64,000 bases of DNA from Algoriella xinjiangensis (GTDB lineage Bacteria; Bacteroidota; Bacteroidia; Flavobacteriales; Weeksellaceae): positions 186,001-250,000 of the forward strand of contig NZ_FOUZ01000001.1 of the NCBI RefSeq assembly GCF_900115015.1, read 5' to 3'. Position 1 is the stretch's first letter; each line of letters begins with the position of its first letter. Below the pieces are notes generated by a model, which was not told the DNA's origin, did not search any database, and worked only from the letters and a program-made list of their open reading frames with translations. The translations under genes were made by a program, and so were the position numbers. This document shows, piece after piece, positions 8,961-18,960 of the stretch.

Positions 8961-10586
8961 ATGATTATCATGCAGAAAAAAGCGTTAAAAGTTAATCCGA
9001 AAGACAATGTAATTGTTGCGTTGGTGGATCTAATTGCGGGCGAAACAATTATTGTAGATCAGCATGAATACAAGATTGTTAAGAATACGCAAGCCAAACA
9101 TAAATTTGTAACTGAAGATTTAAGCGAAGGCGATAAAATTTACATGTACGGAATTATAGTTGGTAAAGCTGTTACACAAATTGCCAAAGGAGAACTAATT
9201 ACCACAGAAAATGTAAAGCATCAAAGTGCAAAAGTAGAGAAGAAAACAGCAACAACAGCTTGGTCTGCTCCTAACGTTGACAAATGGAAAAATAAAACAT
9301 TTTCGGGTTATCATCGCGAAGATGGACAAGTTGGAACAGAAAATGTTTGGTTATTTTTTCCGCTTGTTTTTTGTGAAAATAGAAATATTGAAATCTTAAA
9401 AGATATTTTTGAGAAAGAATTATTAGTTGAGAAAACATCTAAACATCAATTATTATTAAGGTCATTAATCAATAATTCGACTGAAGATGAAGTTGATAAT
9501 TTAAACGAAGAAAGCTCAAAAGTATTCAAAAATATCGAAGTAAAATTTATTACCCATCAAGGTGGATGTGGCGGAATTCGTCAAGATGCTGAAGCTTTGG
9601 GAAGATTATTAGCAGGTTATGTTAAAAATCCGAATGTAGCTGGTGCAACGGTATTAAGCTTGGGTTGTCAAAATTTACAAGTTCAAATTTTTAAAGATGC
9701 TTTAGCTAAAATCAGTCCTGATAATAAAAAACCAATTATTGTTTATGAGCAACAAAAATCTGGAACTGTTGACGAAATGTTGAATGGAATTATTAAAGAT
9801 TCTTACGAAGCAATCAAAAAAGCCAATGAAATTAAACGTCAACCTGCACCATTATCTAAATTAGTTTTAGGATTAGAATGTGGTGGTTCTGACGGTTTTT
9901 CGGGCATTTCTGCAAATCCTGTACTTGGTCAATTATCAGATATTATGGCCGCAATTGGTGGTTCTACCCTATTATCAGAATTTCCAGAATTATGCGGTGT
10001 TGAACAAGAATTGGTTAATCGTTGCGTACATGAAAAAGATGCTGAGCGTTTTTTACAATTAATGAAAGATTTTGAAGCTTCTGTTGTTGCTGCCGGATCT
10101 GGTTTTGATATGAATCCTTCTCCTGGAAATATAAAAGATGGATTAATAACTGATGCCATGAAATCTGCTGGTGCAGCTAAAAAAGGAGGTTCTTCTCCTA
10201 TTCAAGATGTGTTAGATTATACTGAATATATACAAAAACCAGGTTTAAACTTATTGTGTACTCCCGGAAATGACGTAGAATGTACAACAGCATTAGTTAG
10301 CTCTGGATCTAATATTGTTTTATTTACAACAGGCCTTGGAACACCTACCGGAAATCCAGTTGTACCAGTTATTAAAATAGCATCAAATACTGCTTTGGTC
10401 GAAAAAATGCCAGATATTATTGATTTTAACACAGGCGGAATAATTAGCGGTGATAAAACAATTAATGAAGTAGCAGATGAATTACTAGAACATATCATCA
10501 AAATTGCGAGTGGCGAAATCAAAACCAAAGCTCAAATTTTAAATCAAAACGATTTTATCCCTTGGAAAAGAGGAGTTTCTTTATAA
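8961..10586 (+). CDS. uxaA: altronate dehydratase
   Basis: UxaA (EC 4.2.1.7) dehydrates D-altronate to 2-keto-3-deoxygluconate, feeding KdgK. The 541-residue product has an N-terminal SAF-type domain (about residues 1-95, DNVIVALVDLIAGETI). A galactarate/altronate dehydratase body follows, with cysteine motifs HQGGCGG, LGCQN and GLECGGSDGFSG, and the late segment LLCTPGNDVECTTA. Translation may start at 8961 or at the second ATG (8970). It closes the operon and ends only 2 bases from the convergent lacI stop, leaving no room for a separate terminator. Confidence 0.95.
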   Translation: MIIMQKKALKVNPKDNVIVALVDLIAGETIIVDQHEYKIVKNTQAKHKFVTEDLSEGDKIYMYGIIVGKAVTQIAKGELITTENVKHQSAKVEKKTATTAWSAPNVDKWKNKTFSGYHREDGQVGTENVWLFFPLVFCENRNIEILKDIFEKELLVEKTSKHQLLLRSLINNSTEDEVDNLNEESSKVFKNIEVKFITHQGGCGGIRQDAEALGRLLAGYVKNPNVAGATVLSLGCQNLQVQIFKDALAKISPDNKKPIIVYEQQKSGTVDEMLNGIIKDSYEAIKKANEIKRQPAPLSKLVLGLECGGSDGFSGISANPVLGQLSDIMAAIGGSTLLSEFPELCGVEQELVNRCVHEKDAERFLQLMKDFEASVVAAGSGFDMNPSPGNIKDGLITDAMKSAGAAKKGGSSPIQDVLDYTEYIQKPGLNLLCTPGNDVECTTALVSSGSNIVLFTTGLGTPTGNPVVPVIKIASNTALVEKMPDIIDFNTGGIISGDKTINEVADELLEHIIKIASGEIKTKAQILNQNDFIPWKRGVSL

Positions 10587-10588
10587 AA

Positions 10589-11611
10589 TTATTTTCTTTT
10601 TGAAGATTTTCTAATATAGATTTTGGGTTTTAAAACCACCTTCTTTTCAATCGTTATTCCAGAAAAATTTTCGTTCATATATTCTAAAAATACTTGAGCG
10701 GAAATTTTTCCCATTATATCTGGTGTCTGATCAATAGAACTTATAGGTAATTCCATATATTGCGTAAATGGTTCGTTACTAAAACCAATAATTGCAACAT
10801 CATTCGGAATATTTATTTTTTGCTTTTTTAACTGTTGACATGCACCTAATGCAGCATAATCACTCGCAGAAAAAATTCCATCTGGTTGAATTGGCAAACT
10901 CCATAACGCATTAATTGCATCTACACCTCCTTGTATTGAGCTTTCAATCGGAATAATAAAATCTTTACGAACACGAAGATTATTTTCTCGCAAAGCATCA
11001 ACATAACCTTTGTATCTATTTTGATAAATTTCAAGCCTCAAATCTCCTGATAAATGACAAATCTTTTTACAACCTTGTTTTATCAAGTGTTCTGTTGCCT
11101 CAAAACCTGCTTTATAATCATCAATTGTTACTGTACTTGTTCCTTTTATATCTTTTTTACGATCAAAGAAAATGATTGGAATATTAGATTCTTTTGCAGC
11201 TTCTATATGACTAATATCTTGTGTTGTTTTAGAAACAGACATAAAAATACCGTCAACTTGTGCGTTAAGAAGTGTATTTAATTGTTTTCTTTCTAAATCA
11301 ACATCTTCGTGACTTTGACAAATAATAACATGATATCCATGCAAAGATAACTCCTCCTCGATTCCTCTAATTACCGACGAAAAAAAATTACTATTGATAT
11401 AAGGAACAATGATACCTACATTATTTGTTTTACCGCTTTTTAATGCCTGAGCCAATGTATTTTGCTTGTAGTTTAATTCTTTCGCAGTCGCAAGAACCAA
11501 TTCTTTTGTTTTAATACTAATCTTTGGATGATTATTTAATGCGCGCGAAACTGTTGCTGCACTTATATTAAGTTTCTCAGAAATATCATAAATTGTTGCA
11601 CTCTTCTTCAT
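10589..11611 (-). CDS. LacI-family transcriptional regulator of the pectin locus
   Basis: This 340-residue protein has the LacI arrangement. An N-terminal helix-turn-helix (TIYDISEKLNISAATVSRAL, residues 7-26) with a hinge helix is followed by a periplasmic-binding-protein-like effector domain (about 60-335) containing GIIVPYINSNFFSSVI, SVSKTTQDISHIEAA and IGFSNEPFTQY. It is convergent with uxaA and divergent from susC. The best candidate operators are TGTAATCGATTACA before kduI and TGCAATCGATTACA before susC; a half site about 120 bases upstream of its own start may mean autoregulation. The effector is probably a uronate or KDG-type intermediate (inferred from context). Confidence 0.92.
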   Translation of the reverse strand: MKKSATIYDISEKLNISAATVSRALNNHPKISIKTKELVLATAKELNYKQNTLAQALKSGKTNNVGIIVPYINSNFFSSVIRGIEEELSLHGYHVIICQSHEDVDLERKQLNTLLNAQVDGIFMSVSKTTQDISHIEAAKESNIPIIFFDRKKDIKGTSTVTIDDYKAGFEATEHLIKQGCKKICHLSGDLRLEIYQNRYKGYVDALRENNLRVRKDFIIPIESSIQGGVDAINALWSLPIQPDGIFSASDYAALGACQQLKKQKINIPNDVAIIGFSNEPFTQYMELPISSIDQTPDIMGKISAQVFLEYMNENFSGITIEKKVVLKPKIYIRKSSKRK

Positions 11612-12033
11612 AAGTAATTTATAGGTAATAAAAAATAAAAATCTACAAAAAGTAAGTAAATATAAGTCAATTTTGAGGAATTTTTAACGAAAGAATATAA
11701 AATACAACAATTTATATTAAGAATAAACAATCGATTACAATAAAACGTATCTTATTTTATTGTCGTTTTTACATCAATTAAACCGAGTTCTTACATTTTA
11801 TTGACAAAAAATCCATTTATCAACACTCAAAAATGATTGATTTTTAATACAAAACAATCATTTATTTGATACTTTGAACTAAAATCATCAATCTAATTAA
11901 ATAAATAATATACTATAAATCAATAGTTTAAATCAAGTTAATTGATTTTTTGTTAAATATTTTTTGATTTTTTTCTGAAGTTTTAAAAAATATTTATATT
12001 TTAGTGTCATCAGTACACTTGCAAAAACAATAC
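11612..12033. other. divergent control region between lacI and susC
   Basis: I see no gene in this AT-rich stretch. AACAATCGATTACA (11726-11739) keeps one full operator half, ATCGATTACA, with a degenerate left half. An inverted repeat AAATGATTG/CAATCATTT (11831-11839 and 11855-11863) has arms 15 bases apart, without a T-run, so it is not an obvious terminator. Confidence 0.4.
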
Positions 12034-12047
12034 TGCAATCGATTACA
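12034..12047. promoter_or_regulatory. LacI-type operator upstream of susC
   Basis: TGCAATCGATTACA differs from the kduI operator core at one position. It lies 23 bases upstream of the susC -7 element, so a bound protein would overlap the -33 region and block polymerase. Confidence 0.7.
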
Positions 12048-12069
12048 CTGATTTAATATAAGATGTAAT

Positions 12070-12077
12070 TATATTTG
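12070..12077 (+). promoter_or_regulatory. -7 element of the susC promoter
   Basis: TATATTTG matches the Bacteroidota -7 consensus TAnnTTTG exactly, about 97 bases before the susC start. The predicted leader is AT-rich and unstructured. I see no clear -33 TTTG at the usual distance; the operator covers that area. Confidence 0.55.
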
Positions 12078-12173
12078 TATATACATTTTTAATCATCTAA
12101 TTATTTTATAATGCAAACGATAACACTAAACTAATTATACACTAAAAACTAATATTTAAATAAAACCACACAC

Positions 12174-15100
12174 ATGAGGATGTCTAAAATAAAATTGTTA
12201 ACACTACTACTTCTTCCTATTGCAAGTTTTGCTCAAGAGGAAATAGTAGTAACTGGTACAGTAAAATCATCTACTGATGGTTTACCGATTGCTGGTGCTG
12301 ATGTATATGTTGACGGAACTTCCTACGAAACTTTCACTGATGAAAACGGATTCTATGAAATTAGAATTCCTAACAACTCTACAATAACAATAAGTTTCAA
12401 TGGGTTTCAAGTACAAGAAATTCCTGTTAAAGAAACCTCTACCCTCAATTTTTCTTTAAAAGAATTAGTAACAGATCATCAAAATTTAAATGAAGTTGTT
12501 GTTATTGGATATACATCTGTTTCTCGCGATCAAGTAACAGGAGCAGTATCAAGCATAAATTCTGATCAAATTAAAGATATGGCTGTTAATTCTGCAGCTG
12601 AAGCTATACAAGGTCGATTGGCTGGTGTGCAAGTTGGTGTTTCCGAAGGTTCTCCTGGTGCAGATATTAGTATCAAAGTACGTGGTGGTACATCGATTAC
12701 ACAAGACAATAGTCCATTATATATTGTAGATGGTATACAAGTAGAAAATGCATTGTCTATATTATCTCCGCAAGAAATTGCATCTATTGATGTTCTTAAA
12801 GATGCTGCATCTACCGCAATATATGGGGCCAGAGGTGCAAATGGTGTAATTTTAATTACAACTAAAAGTGGGTTTAATATGCCTACACAAATCACTTATT
12901 CTAATTATACTGGTTTCAGAGAAATACAGAATAAATTAGATGTAATGACGCCATACGAATTTGTTTTAAACCAATATGAGTTATATGCTTTAGGTGACGA
13001 ACAATCTTTAAATTCATTTACAACAAGATATGGTCAATACAAAGATTTGGACATCTATAAAAGTATGGAAGCCAAAGATTGGCAAAAAGAAGTTTTTGGA
13101 AGAAAAGCCTTTTCACAAAGTCATAATGTATCGTTAGTTGGTGGAAATAAATCTACTGATTTTAGTCTTAATCTTAGTTTTTTAGATGAAGATGGAATCA
13201 TGATTAACTCTGGTTTTAGAAGACATTTAGCTAACTTAAAAATTAATCATAAAGTTAGTGACAAGGTAAAAGTTGGGGTTAATTTCAGATATAATCAAGA
13301 CAAAGTTACAGGTGCAGGTACATCAAACACTGGTTCTCAAAGTAATAATAAATTAAGAAACTCTATTCGTTATCAACCTTTTGCTGGAGCGGGAAGCGAA
13401 TCTTTTGTTGATTTTTTCGATCCTGATTATTTTGCTCAAACCAACTTAACAAGTCCAGTATTATTGGCTAATAATGAGGCGCGTGAAGATGTAAAACAAA
13501 ACTTGTTTATGAATGGTTATTTTCAATGGCAAATTGTCAAAGGATTAACATTCAAATCTGTTTTAGGTTATGTACAAAGCGATAGACAAGACAATAATTT
13601 TTATGGCAATATAACAAATGTTGCGCGTTCTAATGCTAATTTACCGGTTGTTGACTTACGTGGTTCTCAGAGTAAACGCATCTCGAGCACAAATACTTTA
13701 CAATATCAACCATCATTAGGTTCTCAGCATAATTTGAATGTTATGATTGGACAAGAAATTGTAAAAACTGACGGAAAAACAGATCGTATTTATGTAAAAT
13801 GGTTACCTCGAAATATTACTGCAGAACAAGCTTTTGCAAATATACAAAGTGCTGTTCCTCCAGCTGGTATGATTCAGGATCCAGTGACAACTGCAATTTC
13901 TGTAGATCGTTTAGCTTCTTTCTTTGGACAAGCAAATTATGCCTACAAGAAAAAATACATGTTAACTTTAACAATGCGTGCAGATGGTTCTAGTGTATTT
14001 TCACCAGAAAATCGTTGGGGATATTTTCCATCAGTTTCTGCTGCTTGGAATATGAGTCGCGAAAATTTCTTAAAAGATTCTTCTTGGATTAATGAGTTAA
14101 AACTTAGATTAAGTTACGGTACATCTGGAAACAATCGTATCGAACCATTTTTATACTCAACATTCTTCAACAGCTCTGGTAACTGGGGATATTCATTTGA
14201 CAATGCTGTAGTTCCTGGTTTAGCACCAAACGAAAGATTAGCAAATGGAAATACAAAATGGGAAAAAACAATTTCTAAAAATATCGGACTTGATTATAGC
14301 TTTTTTGGAAAACGAGTTTATGGTAGTATAGATGCTTATATCACAAATACAAAAGACTTATTGCTTTTAGCAAAGATTCCTCAAACCGGTGGTTACGAAT
14401 ATCAATACCAAAATTCTGGTGAAACAGAAAACAAGGGAATTGAATTTAGTATAGGTGCTGATATCGTTAAAACTGATAATTTTAAATGGTCTGCAAACTT
14501 CAATATTTCTCATAACCAAAATATCATCAAATCTTTAGGTAAAGATGTTACAGGAGCTGGATTAGAATATTATTTACAATCTTCTGGATGGGTAAATAGT
14601 ATTCAAGATTTTAAAGTAGAAGTTGGTAAACCAATCGGACAATTTTATGGTTATGTAACAGATGGTTGGTATAAAGTAGAAGATTTTAATTTTGATCCTA
14701 CAACCAATCGATATACTTTAAAATCAGGAGTTCCAAATGGTTCTGCTGCTGCACTGGGTTCTAAAGGCCCAAAACCTGGAGATTTAAAATTAAAAGATTT
14801 AAATGGAGATGGTGTAATCGATGACAAAGATAAAACTGTCTTAGGGAATTCGCAACCAGATTTTTATGGAGGATTTAATCAACAATTTCAATACAAAAAT
14901 TTAGATTTAAGTTTATTCTTTACATTTTCGGTTGGTAATAAAGTGTACAATGCAAACCGCATGGAGTTTACAACGCATTATCAGTATAAAGACAACAATA
15001 TGTTGAAAGAAGTTGCTGGTGCTTGGCGAAATTTTGATAACAATGGTAATCGTGTAAATGATCCTGAACAATTAGCTGCGCTAAATGCCAATGCAACATT

Positions 15101-15401
15101 TTGGTCGCCTTCTACAGGAAACTATATTTTACATTCTTATGCAATAGAAAATGGATCGTACTTAAAACTAAGCAACGTTACATTCGGTTACTCATTACCA
15201 GAAAAAATGTTAGCTAAAACCAAATTCATTAGCAAATTTAGAGTGTATGCAACAGTTAATAATTTATTTACGATAACAGGTTATTCAGGATACGATCCCG
15301 AAGCAAATACAAGACGTACAAGTCCTTTAACTCCTGGAGTAGATTATGCTGCATATCCAAGAAGTAGATTCTTTTTAACTGGAATTAATGTTACATTTTA
15401 A
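12174..15401 (+). CDS. SusC/RagA-family TonB-linked outer membrane transporter
   Basis: SusC-like proteins import oligosaccharides across the outer membrane with TonB energy, capped by a SusD lipoprotein. This product of 1075 residues has a signal peptide (1-21, ending SFAQ), a carboxypeptidase-regulatory-like domain (about 25-105), and a TonB plug (about 110-235) with the SusC signature around LYIVDGIQVENALS, ASIDVLKDAASTAIYGARG and ILITTKSG. The beta-barrel runs to the end and finishes with the family-typical aromatic terminus GINVTF. It begins the secreted half of the pectin locus and is followed 15 bases later by susD. The likely cargo is pectic oligosaccharide, inferred from the neighbours. 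ATG codons at 12174 and 12180 are both possible starts. Confidence 0.95.
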   Translation: MRMSKIKLLTLLLLPIASFAQEEIVVTGTVKSSTDGLPIAGADVYVDGTSYETFTDENGFYEIRIPNNSTITISFNGFQVQEIPVKETSTLNFSLKELVTDHQNLNEVVVIGYTSVSRDQVTGAVSSINSDQIKDMAVNSAAEAIQGRLAGVQVGVSEGSPGADISIKVRGGTSITQDNSPLYIVDGIQVENALSILSPQEIASIDVLKDAASTAIYGARGANGVILITTKSGFNMPTQITYSNYTGFREIQNKLDVMTPYEFVLNQYELYALGDEQSLNSFTTRYGQYKDLDIYKSMEAKDWQKEVFGRKAFSQSHNVSLVGGNKSTDFSLNLSFLDEDGIMINSGFRRHLANLKINHKVSDKVKVGVNFRYNQDKVTGAGTSNTGSQSNNKLRNSIRYQPFAGAGSESFVDFFDPDYFAQTNLTSPVLLANNEAREDVKQNLFMNGYFQWQIVKGLTFKSVLGYVQSDRQDNNFYGNITNVARSNANLPVVDLRGSQSKRISSTNTLQYQPSLGSQHNLNVMIGQEIVKTDGKTDRIYVKWLPRNITAEQAFANIQSAVPPAGMIQDPVTTAISVDRLASFFGQANYAYKKKYMLTLTMRADGSSVFSPENRWGYFPSVSAAWNMSRENFLKDSSWINELKLRLSYGTSGNNRIEPFLYSTFFNSSGNWGYSFDNAVVPGLAPNERLANGNTKWEKTISKNIGLDYSFFGKRVYGSIDAYITNTKDLLLLAKIPQTGGYEYQYQNSGETENKGIEFSIGADIVKTDNFKWSANFNISHNQNIIKSLGKDVTGAGLEYYLQSSGWVNSIQDFKVEVGKPIGQFYGYVTDGWYKVEDFNFDPTTNRYTLKSGVPNGSAAALGSKGPKPGDLKLKDLNGDGVIDDKDKTVLGNSQPDFYGGFNQQFQYKNLDLSLFFTFSVGNKVYNANRMEFTTHYQYKDNNMLKEVAGAWRNFDNNGNRVNDPEQLAALNANATFWSPSTGNYILHSYAIENGSYLKLSNVTFGYSLPEKMLAKTKFISKFRVYATVNNLFTITGYSGYDPEANTRRTSPLTPGVDYAAYPRSRFFLTGINVTF

Positions 15402-15416
15402 TCAAACACTTACAAA

Positions 15417-17240
15417 ATGAAAACAAAATCATATATAAAAATACTAGGCGTAAGTTTACTTTTACTTACAACATATTCTTGCGACGAATATTTAGACGTT
15501 AACAGCCCATCTAATATTTCTGAAGTTGAAGTATACAATGATGTCGATTACACTTATTCTGCATTAATTGGTATTTACAATCAACTTGCAGGTGATAACG
15601 GTTATGGAAACCGAATTTCATCTATTTTCGGAATGGCTGCAGATGATTTTAAAACATCTGGCGATTACAGTTGTAACGATAGACGTGGAATTAGTATGTA
15701 CGAATCTTGTGCTACAAATCCCGAATTAGACAAACCATTTCGTCAATTATATACAGGAATAGAACGTGCAAATTTATTAATTTTCAATATTCCTAATTCA
15801 ACAGTTTATAAAACTGGGAGTGATAGTGATAAAGCATTAATGGATCGTTATTACGGCGAAGCATTAACATTAAGAGCGCAATATTATTACGAATTAATTC
15901 GAAACTTTGGCGATGTTCCTTTTCAAGACAAACCATCTTCTCAATACGAACATATTTTTTTACCAAAAACAGATCGTGACGAAGTATACGAAGTATTGCT
16001 TAGCGATTTAGAAAAAGCAGCTAAAGTAATTCCTTGGCGTGCAGAATCTGGCGACCCAACAACTCGTATTACAAAAGGATTTGTAAAAGGTTTACGAGCG
16101 CGTATTGCATTGGCAAGAGCAGGATATTCTTTAAGAAGAAATCCAGTTGAAATGAAAAAAGGAACAAACGATAAACTTTATTATCAAATTGCGAGAGACG
16201 AAACATTCGACATCATACAAAATAGAGGAAGTCATAACTTAAATCCAAATTACGAAGATGTTTTTCGCGCAATGCACGAAGGAAGAATGGACAACACAAA
16301 CGAAATGATTTTTCAGGTTGGCGCATTCGGAGGTAATGCAAGAACAGATAGTAAATTAGGTTATTACAACGGTTTACGTCACAACAATGCTTCAAAATGG
16401 AATGGTGGTGGCGGTGTTAGTGCTCTTCCTACATATTTTTATGAATTTGATAAATATGATCAACGCCGTGATGTAACAATCAATGTTTTTGAAATTAATG
16501 CAGATGATTTAACACAAGTTGTTCGCATTGATGCATTAACAGATGGTAAATTTCGTAAATCATGGACAAAAGTTACAGGACCTTCTCAAAACTTAGGTAT
16601 AAACTGGCCTATTCTTAGATTTGCTGATGTATTATTAATGTTTGCTGAAGCAGAAAACTAAGTTAATAATGGACCAACTGGTGCTGCAATAGAAGCTTTA
16701 CGAGAAGTTAGAGCAAGAGCTTACTCTAAAAATCCTGGACAAATGCCTAATGTTGTTGGAAACGGATACCAAGGTTTTTTCCAAGAAATTGTACATGAAA
16801 GATTATTAGAATTTGGTGGAGAATCAATCCGAAAATATGATCTTATTCGTTGGAATCTTTTAGGAAGTATCGTAACCGAAACAAGAGCAAAACTACAAAG
16901 TTTACTAGACGGTAACGGAAATTACGCAAACGTACCGAAATATATTTATTATAAAATCGGAAATTACGATCCTGCTCAATCTGCACAAAATGTTGTTACA
17001 AATCTTGATACATATTTTGTCGGAACAGATAAATCTAATGTGTTTTATGTGCCAGCTGTAGCCTCTACTCCTACTGGTTATACGCGTATTAACTGGCAAG
17101 CGGCTATGGTAAATACAATGATAAATGACGAACGCAAAGGTTGGATGCAATATTACAAACCAAATCATTCAGAATTGCTTCCTATTTATCAGGATATCAT
17201 TAACACAAATTATAATTTAACACAAGATTACGGATACTAA
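15417..17240 (+). pseudogene. SusD/RagB-family glycan-binding lipoprotein, interrupted by an in-frame stop
   Basis: SusD proteins are outer-membrane lipoproteins that cap SusC and bind glycan. The signal peptide ends in the lipobox TTYSC with C22, then DEYLDVNSPSN, a SusD hallmark. The frame runs 414 codons to a TAA at 16659-16661, then continues open in the same frame for 192 more codons to 17240. Across the stop the protein reads FAEAEN-stop-VNNGPT. In SusD proteins this spot is commonly FAEAENEVN, so TAA looks like a single G-to-T change of GAA. The downstream part keeps SusD C-terminal features (IVHERLLEFGGES, RKYDLIRWN). The intact protein would be about 607 residues. Options are a nonsense mutation, a sequencing error, or restart at the ATG at 16743. 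Confidence 0.9.
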
Positions 17241-17251
17241 AATTATTGTAT

Positions 17252-18943
17252 ATGAAATCAACTATTCATAAAATATATTTCTTGGGAATAATTTCTCTTT
17301 CTGTTGCAGCCGTTGTATCATGTAGTGACGACGATTTGCAATCAGAATCAAATGATCCTATGCGAATGTTTACTCCATTATCACTTTCGGCAGAAAACTT
17401 TGAAACAGAATCTCGAGTTATGTGGAAAGCTTCTTTGTACACCGAAGATATTAACGAAACATATACGGCAGAAGTTTCTACGGATTCTTTATTTGCAAAT
17501 CCAAAAGATATTATCTTATCTAAAAAAACAGATTCTGCTAGTGTTGTACTTACAGATCAAGAAATACCGGTCAGAAAAAATTACTTTGTTCGTGTAAAAA
17601 CAAATACATACGAAAACAGACCCGAGTCATATTGGTCATTAAGTAAACGTATTAAGATTGTCGGAATTCAAATTCTACATCCGGTTTATGAGCCAAATGT
17701 ATCAGCTAATCAAGCTACATTATCTTGGGATATTACACCAGAAGTTACACAACTTCGTTTTCAGCCTTACACACAAGTATCTGGTCAAGAACCCGTATAT
17801 ATAGGCGATCCTATTGTAAGTAATATCACAGCAAATGAAGCTTCTAGCGGAACAAAAACTGTTGATGGTCTTAGCCCAAATACACGTTATATTGTCGAAA
17901 TTTATAAAGGCAATACAAGCGTTGGTTCGCAAACATTGCGAACAAAACCTAGTACAAATTTTTCGCTAATTGTTTCGCCAACGGATGATTTAGTAACAAT
18001 TATTAATAATGCGCCAGATGGTGCTGTAATTGGTCTAAATCCTGGAACATACAATACGGGGGATAAATTGATTACAATAAATGGTAAAGCAATTACTTTA
18101 GCTTCTACATCAGGAAATTCTAGTAATACAAAAATTGCTTTTAAAGAATTTACATTAAATAATACTGGTGCTGGTTTACAGTTAAAAAATCTAGAATTAG
18201 ACGGTACAATAAACAATGCTGCATATTTAATTAACTTAACGAGTGGAAATAACAATGCAGATAAAGCGAATTTCGGAAATGTATTAATCGAAAATTGTAT
18301 TGTTCATGGTGTTTCTACAAGTGCTTTTAGAGCCAATAGAGGCCCTAACAGTGGTTATGCAATGGATAAATTTGAAATTAAATACTCAGTTTTCAAAAAC
18401 TTTGCAGTTTCATCTTATGGTTTCTTACACTTAGATAAATTAGTTTTTAATGAAGTAAATATTGACAATTCTACTTTTACAGAAATCGGAGATTTATTTA
18501 TTCGTTACAGAGAAAGTATTACGACACCATCTGCAAATGCAACAATCAACGTAAATAATTGTACAATAAACAGTATTGGGTTTAGTCAAATATATCCATT
18601 GTTAGACAATTTTAATGTGCCAATTAAATTCAACTTTACAAATAATATCTTAGCAAATACGCCAAGAGTTGGTGGTAGTTTATCAGACAATAGTTTAATC
18701 AGAATAGCGACTAACAGTACGGCGGTTTTCTCGTTCAACAATTTTTATAATTTAACAAACGGAAAAGCTTCAGATTTAAAAAAACTTACACTTCCTACAA
18801 CTGGTTTAACCAATACAAATAATCAAGAGCAACCGCTAAATTGGACAAATACAACAATTGATTTTAAATTGCCTACAAATTCTCCTTTACGTACAGCCTC
18901 ATCAACTGGTGGTGCAATTGGGGATTCGAGATGGTGGAATTAA
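17252..18943 (+). CDS. beta-helix-like surface lipoprotein of the pectin locus (DUF5123/DUF4957-like)
   Basis: The gene sits in the SusE/SusF slot directly after susD. The start is ATG at 17252; a TTG two codons earlier is less likely. A lipoprotein signal ends at AAVVSC. Residues about 40-230 resemble two fibronectin-like modules (RVMWKASLYTEDINETY and LSPNTRYIVEIYKGN). From about 240 on, the protein has short repeating strands rich in N, T, V and I (IGLNPGTYNTGDKLI, LKNLELDGTI, FEIKYSVFKNF, INVNNCTIN), the pattern of a right-handed parallel beta-helix. Proteins of this type recur in pectin loci of Bacteroidota, and I recall the families as DUF5123 and DUF4957. It may be a surface pectin-binding protein or a lyase relative; no catalytic motif is evident. 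Confidence 0.65.
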   Translation: MKSTIHKIYFLGIISLSVAAVVSCSDDDLQSESNDPMRMFTPLSLSAENFETESRVMWKASLYTEDINETYTAEVSTDSLFANPKDIILSKKTDSASVVLTDQEIPVRKNYFVRVKTNTYENRPESYWSLSKRIKIVGIQILHPVYEPNVSANQATLSWDITPEVTQLRFQPYTQVSGQEPVYIGDPIVSNITANEASSGTKTVDGLSPNTRYIVEIYKGNTSVGSQTLRTKPSTNFSLIVSPTDDLVTIINNAPDGAVIGLNPGTYNTGDKLITINGKAITLASTSGNSSNTKIAFKEFTLNNTGAGLQLKNLELDGTINNAAYLINLTSGNNNADKANFGNVLIENCIVHGVSTSAFRANRGPNSGYAMDKFEIKYSVFKNFAVSSYGFLHLDKLVFNEVNIDNSTFTEIGDLFIRYRESITTPSANATINVNNCTINSIGFSQIYPLLDNFNVPIKFNFTNNILANTPRVGGSLSDNSLIRIATNSTAVFSFNNFYNLTNGKASDLKKLTLPTTGLTNTNNQEQPLNWTNTTIDFKLPTNSPLRTASSTGGAIGDSRWWN

Positions 18944-18960
18944 TACAATAAACAATACAA

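Noticed and set aside
11831-11863. Inverted repeat AAATGATTG/CAATCATTT as terminator or second operator
   Set aside because: It has no following T-run and no match to the TGYAATCGATTACA pattern; AT-rich repeats of this size occur by chance here.
16743-17240. Separate gene starting at the ATG after the susD stop
   Set aside because: It is in the same frame as the upstream half and continues the SusD fold, so it is the rest of one broken gene rather than an independent gene.
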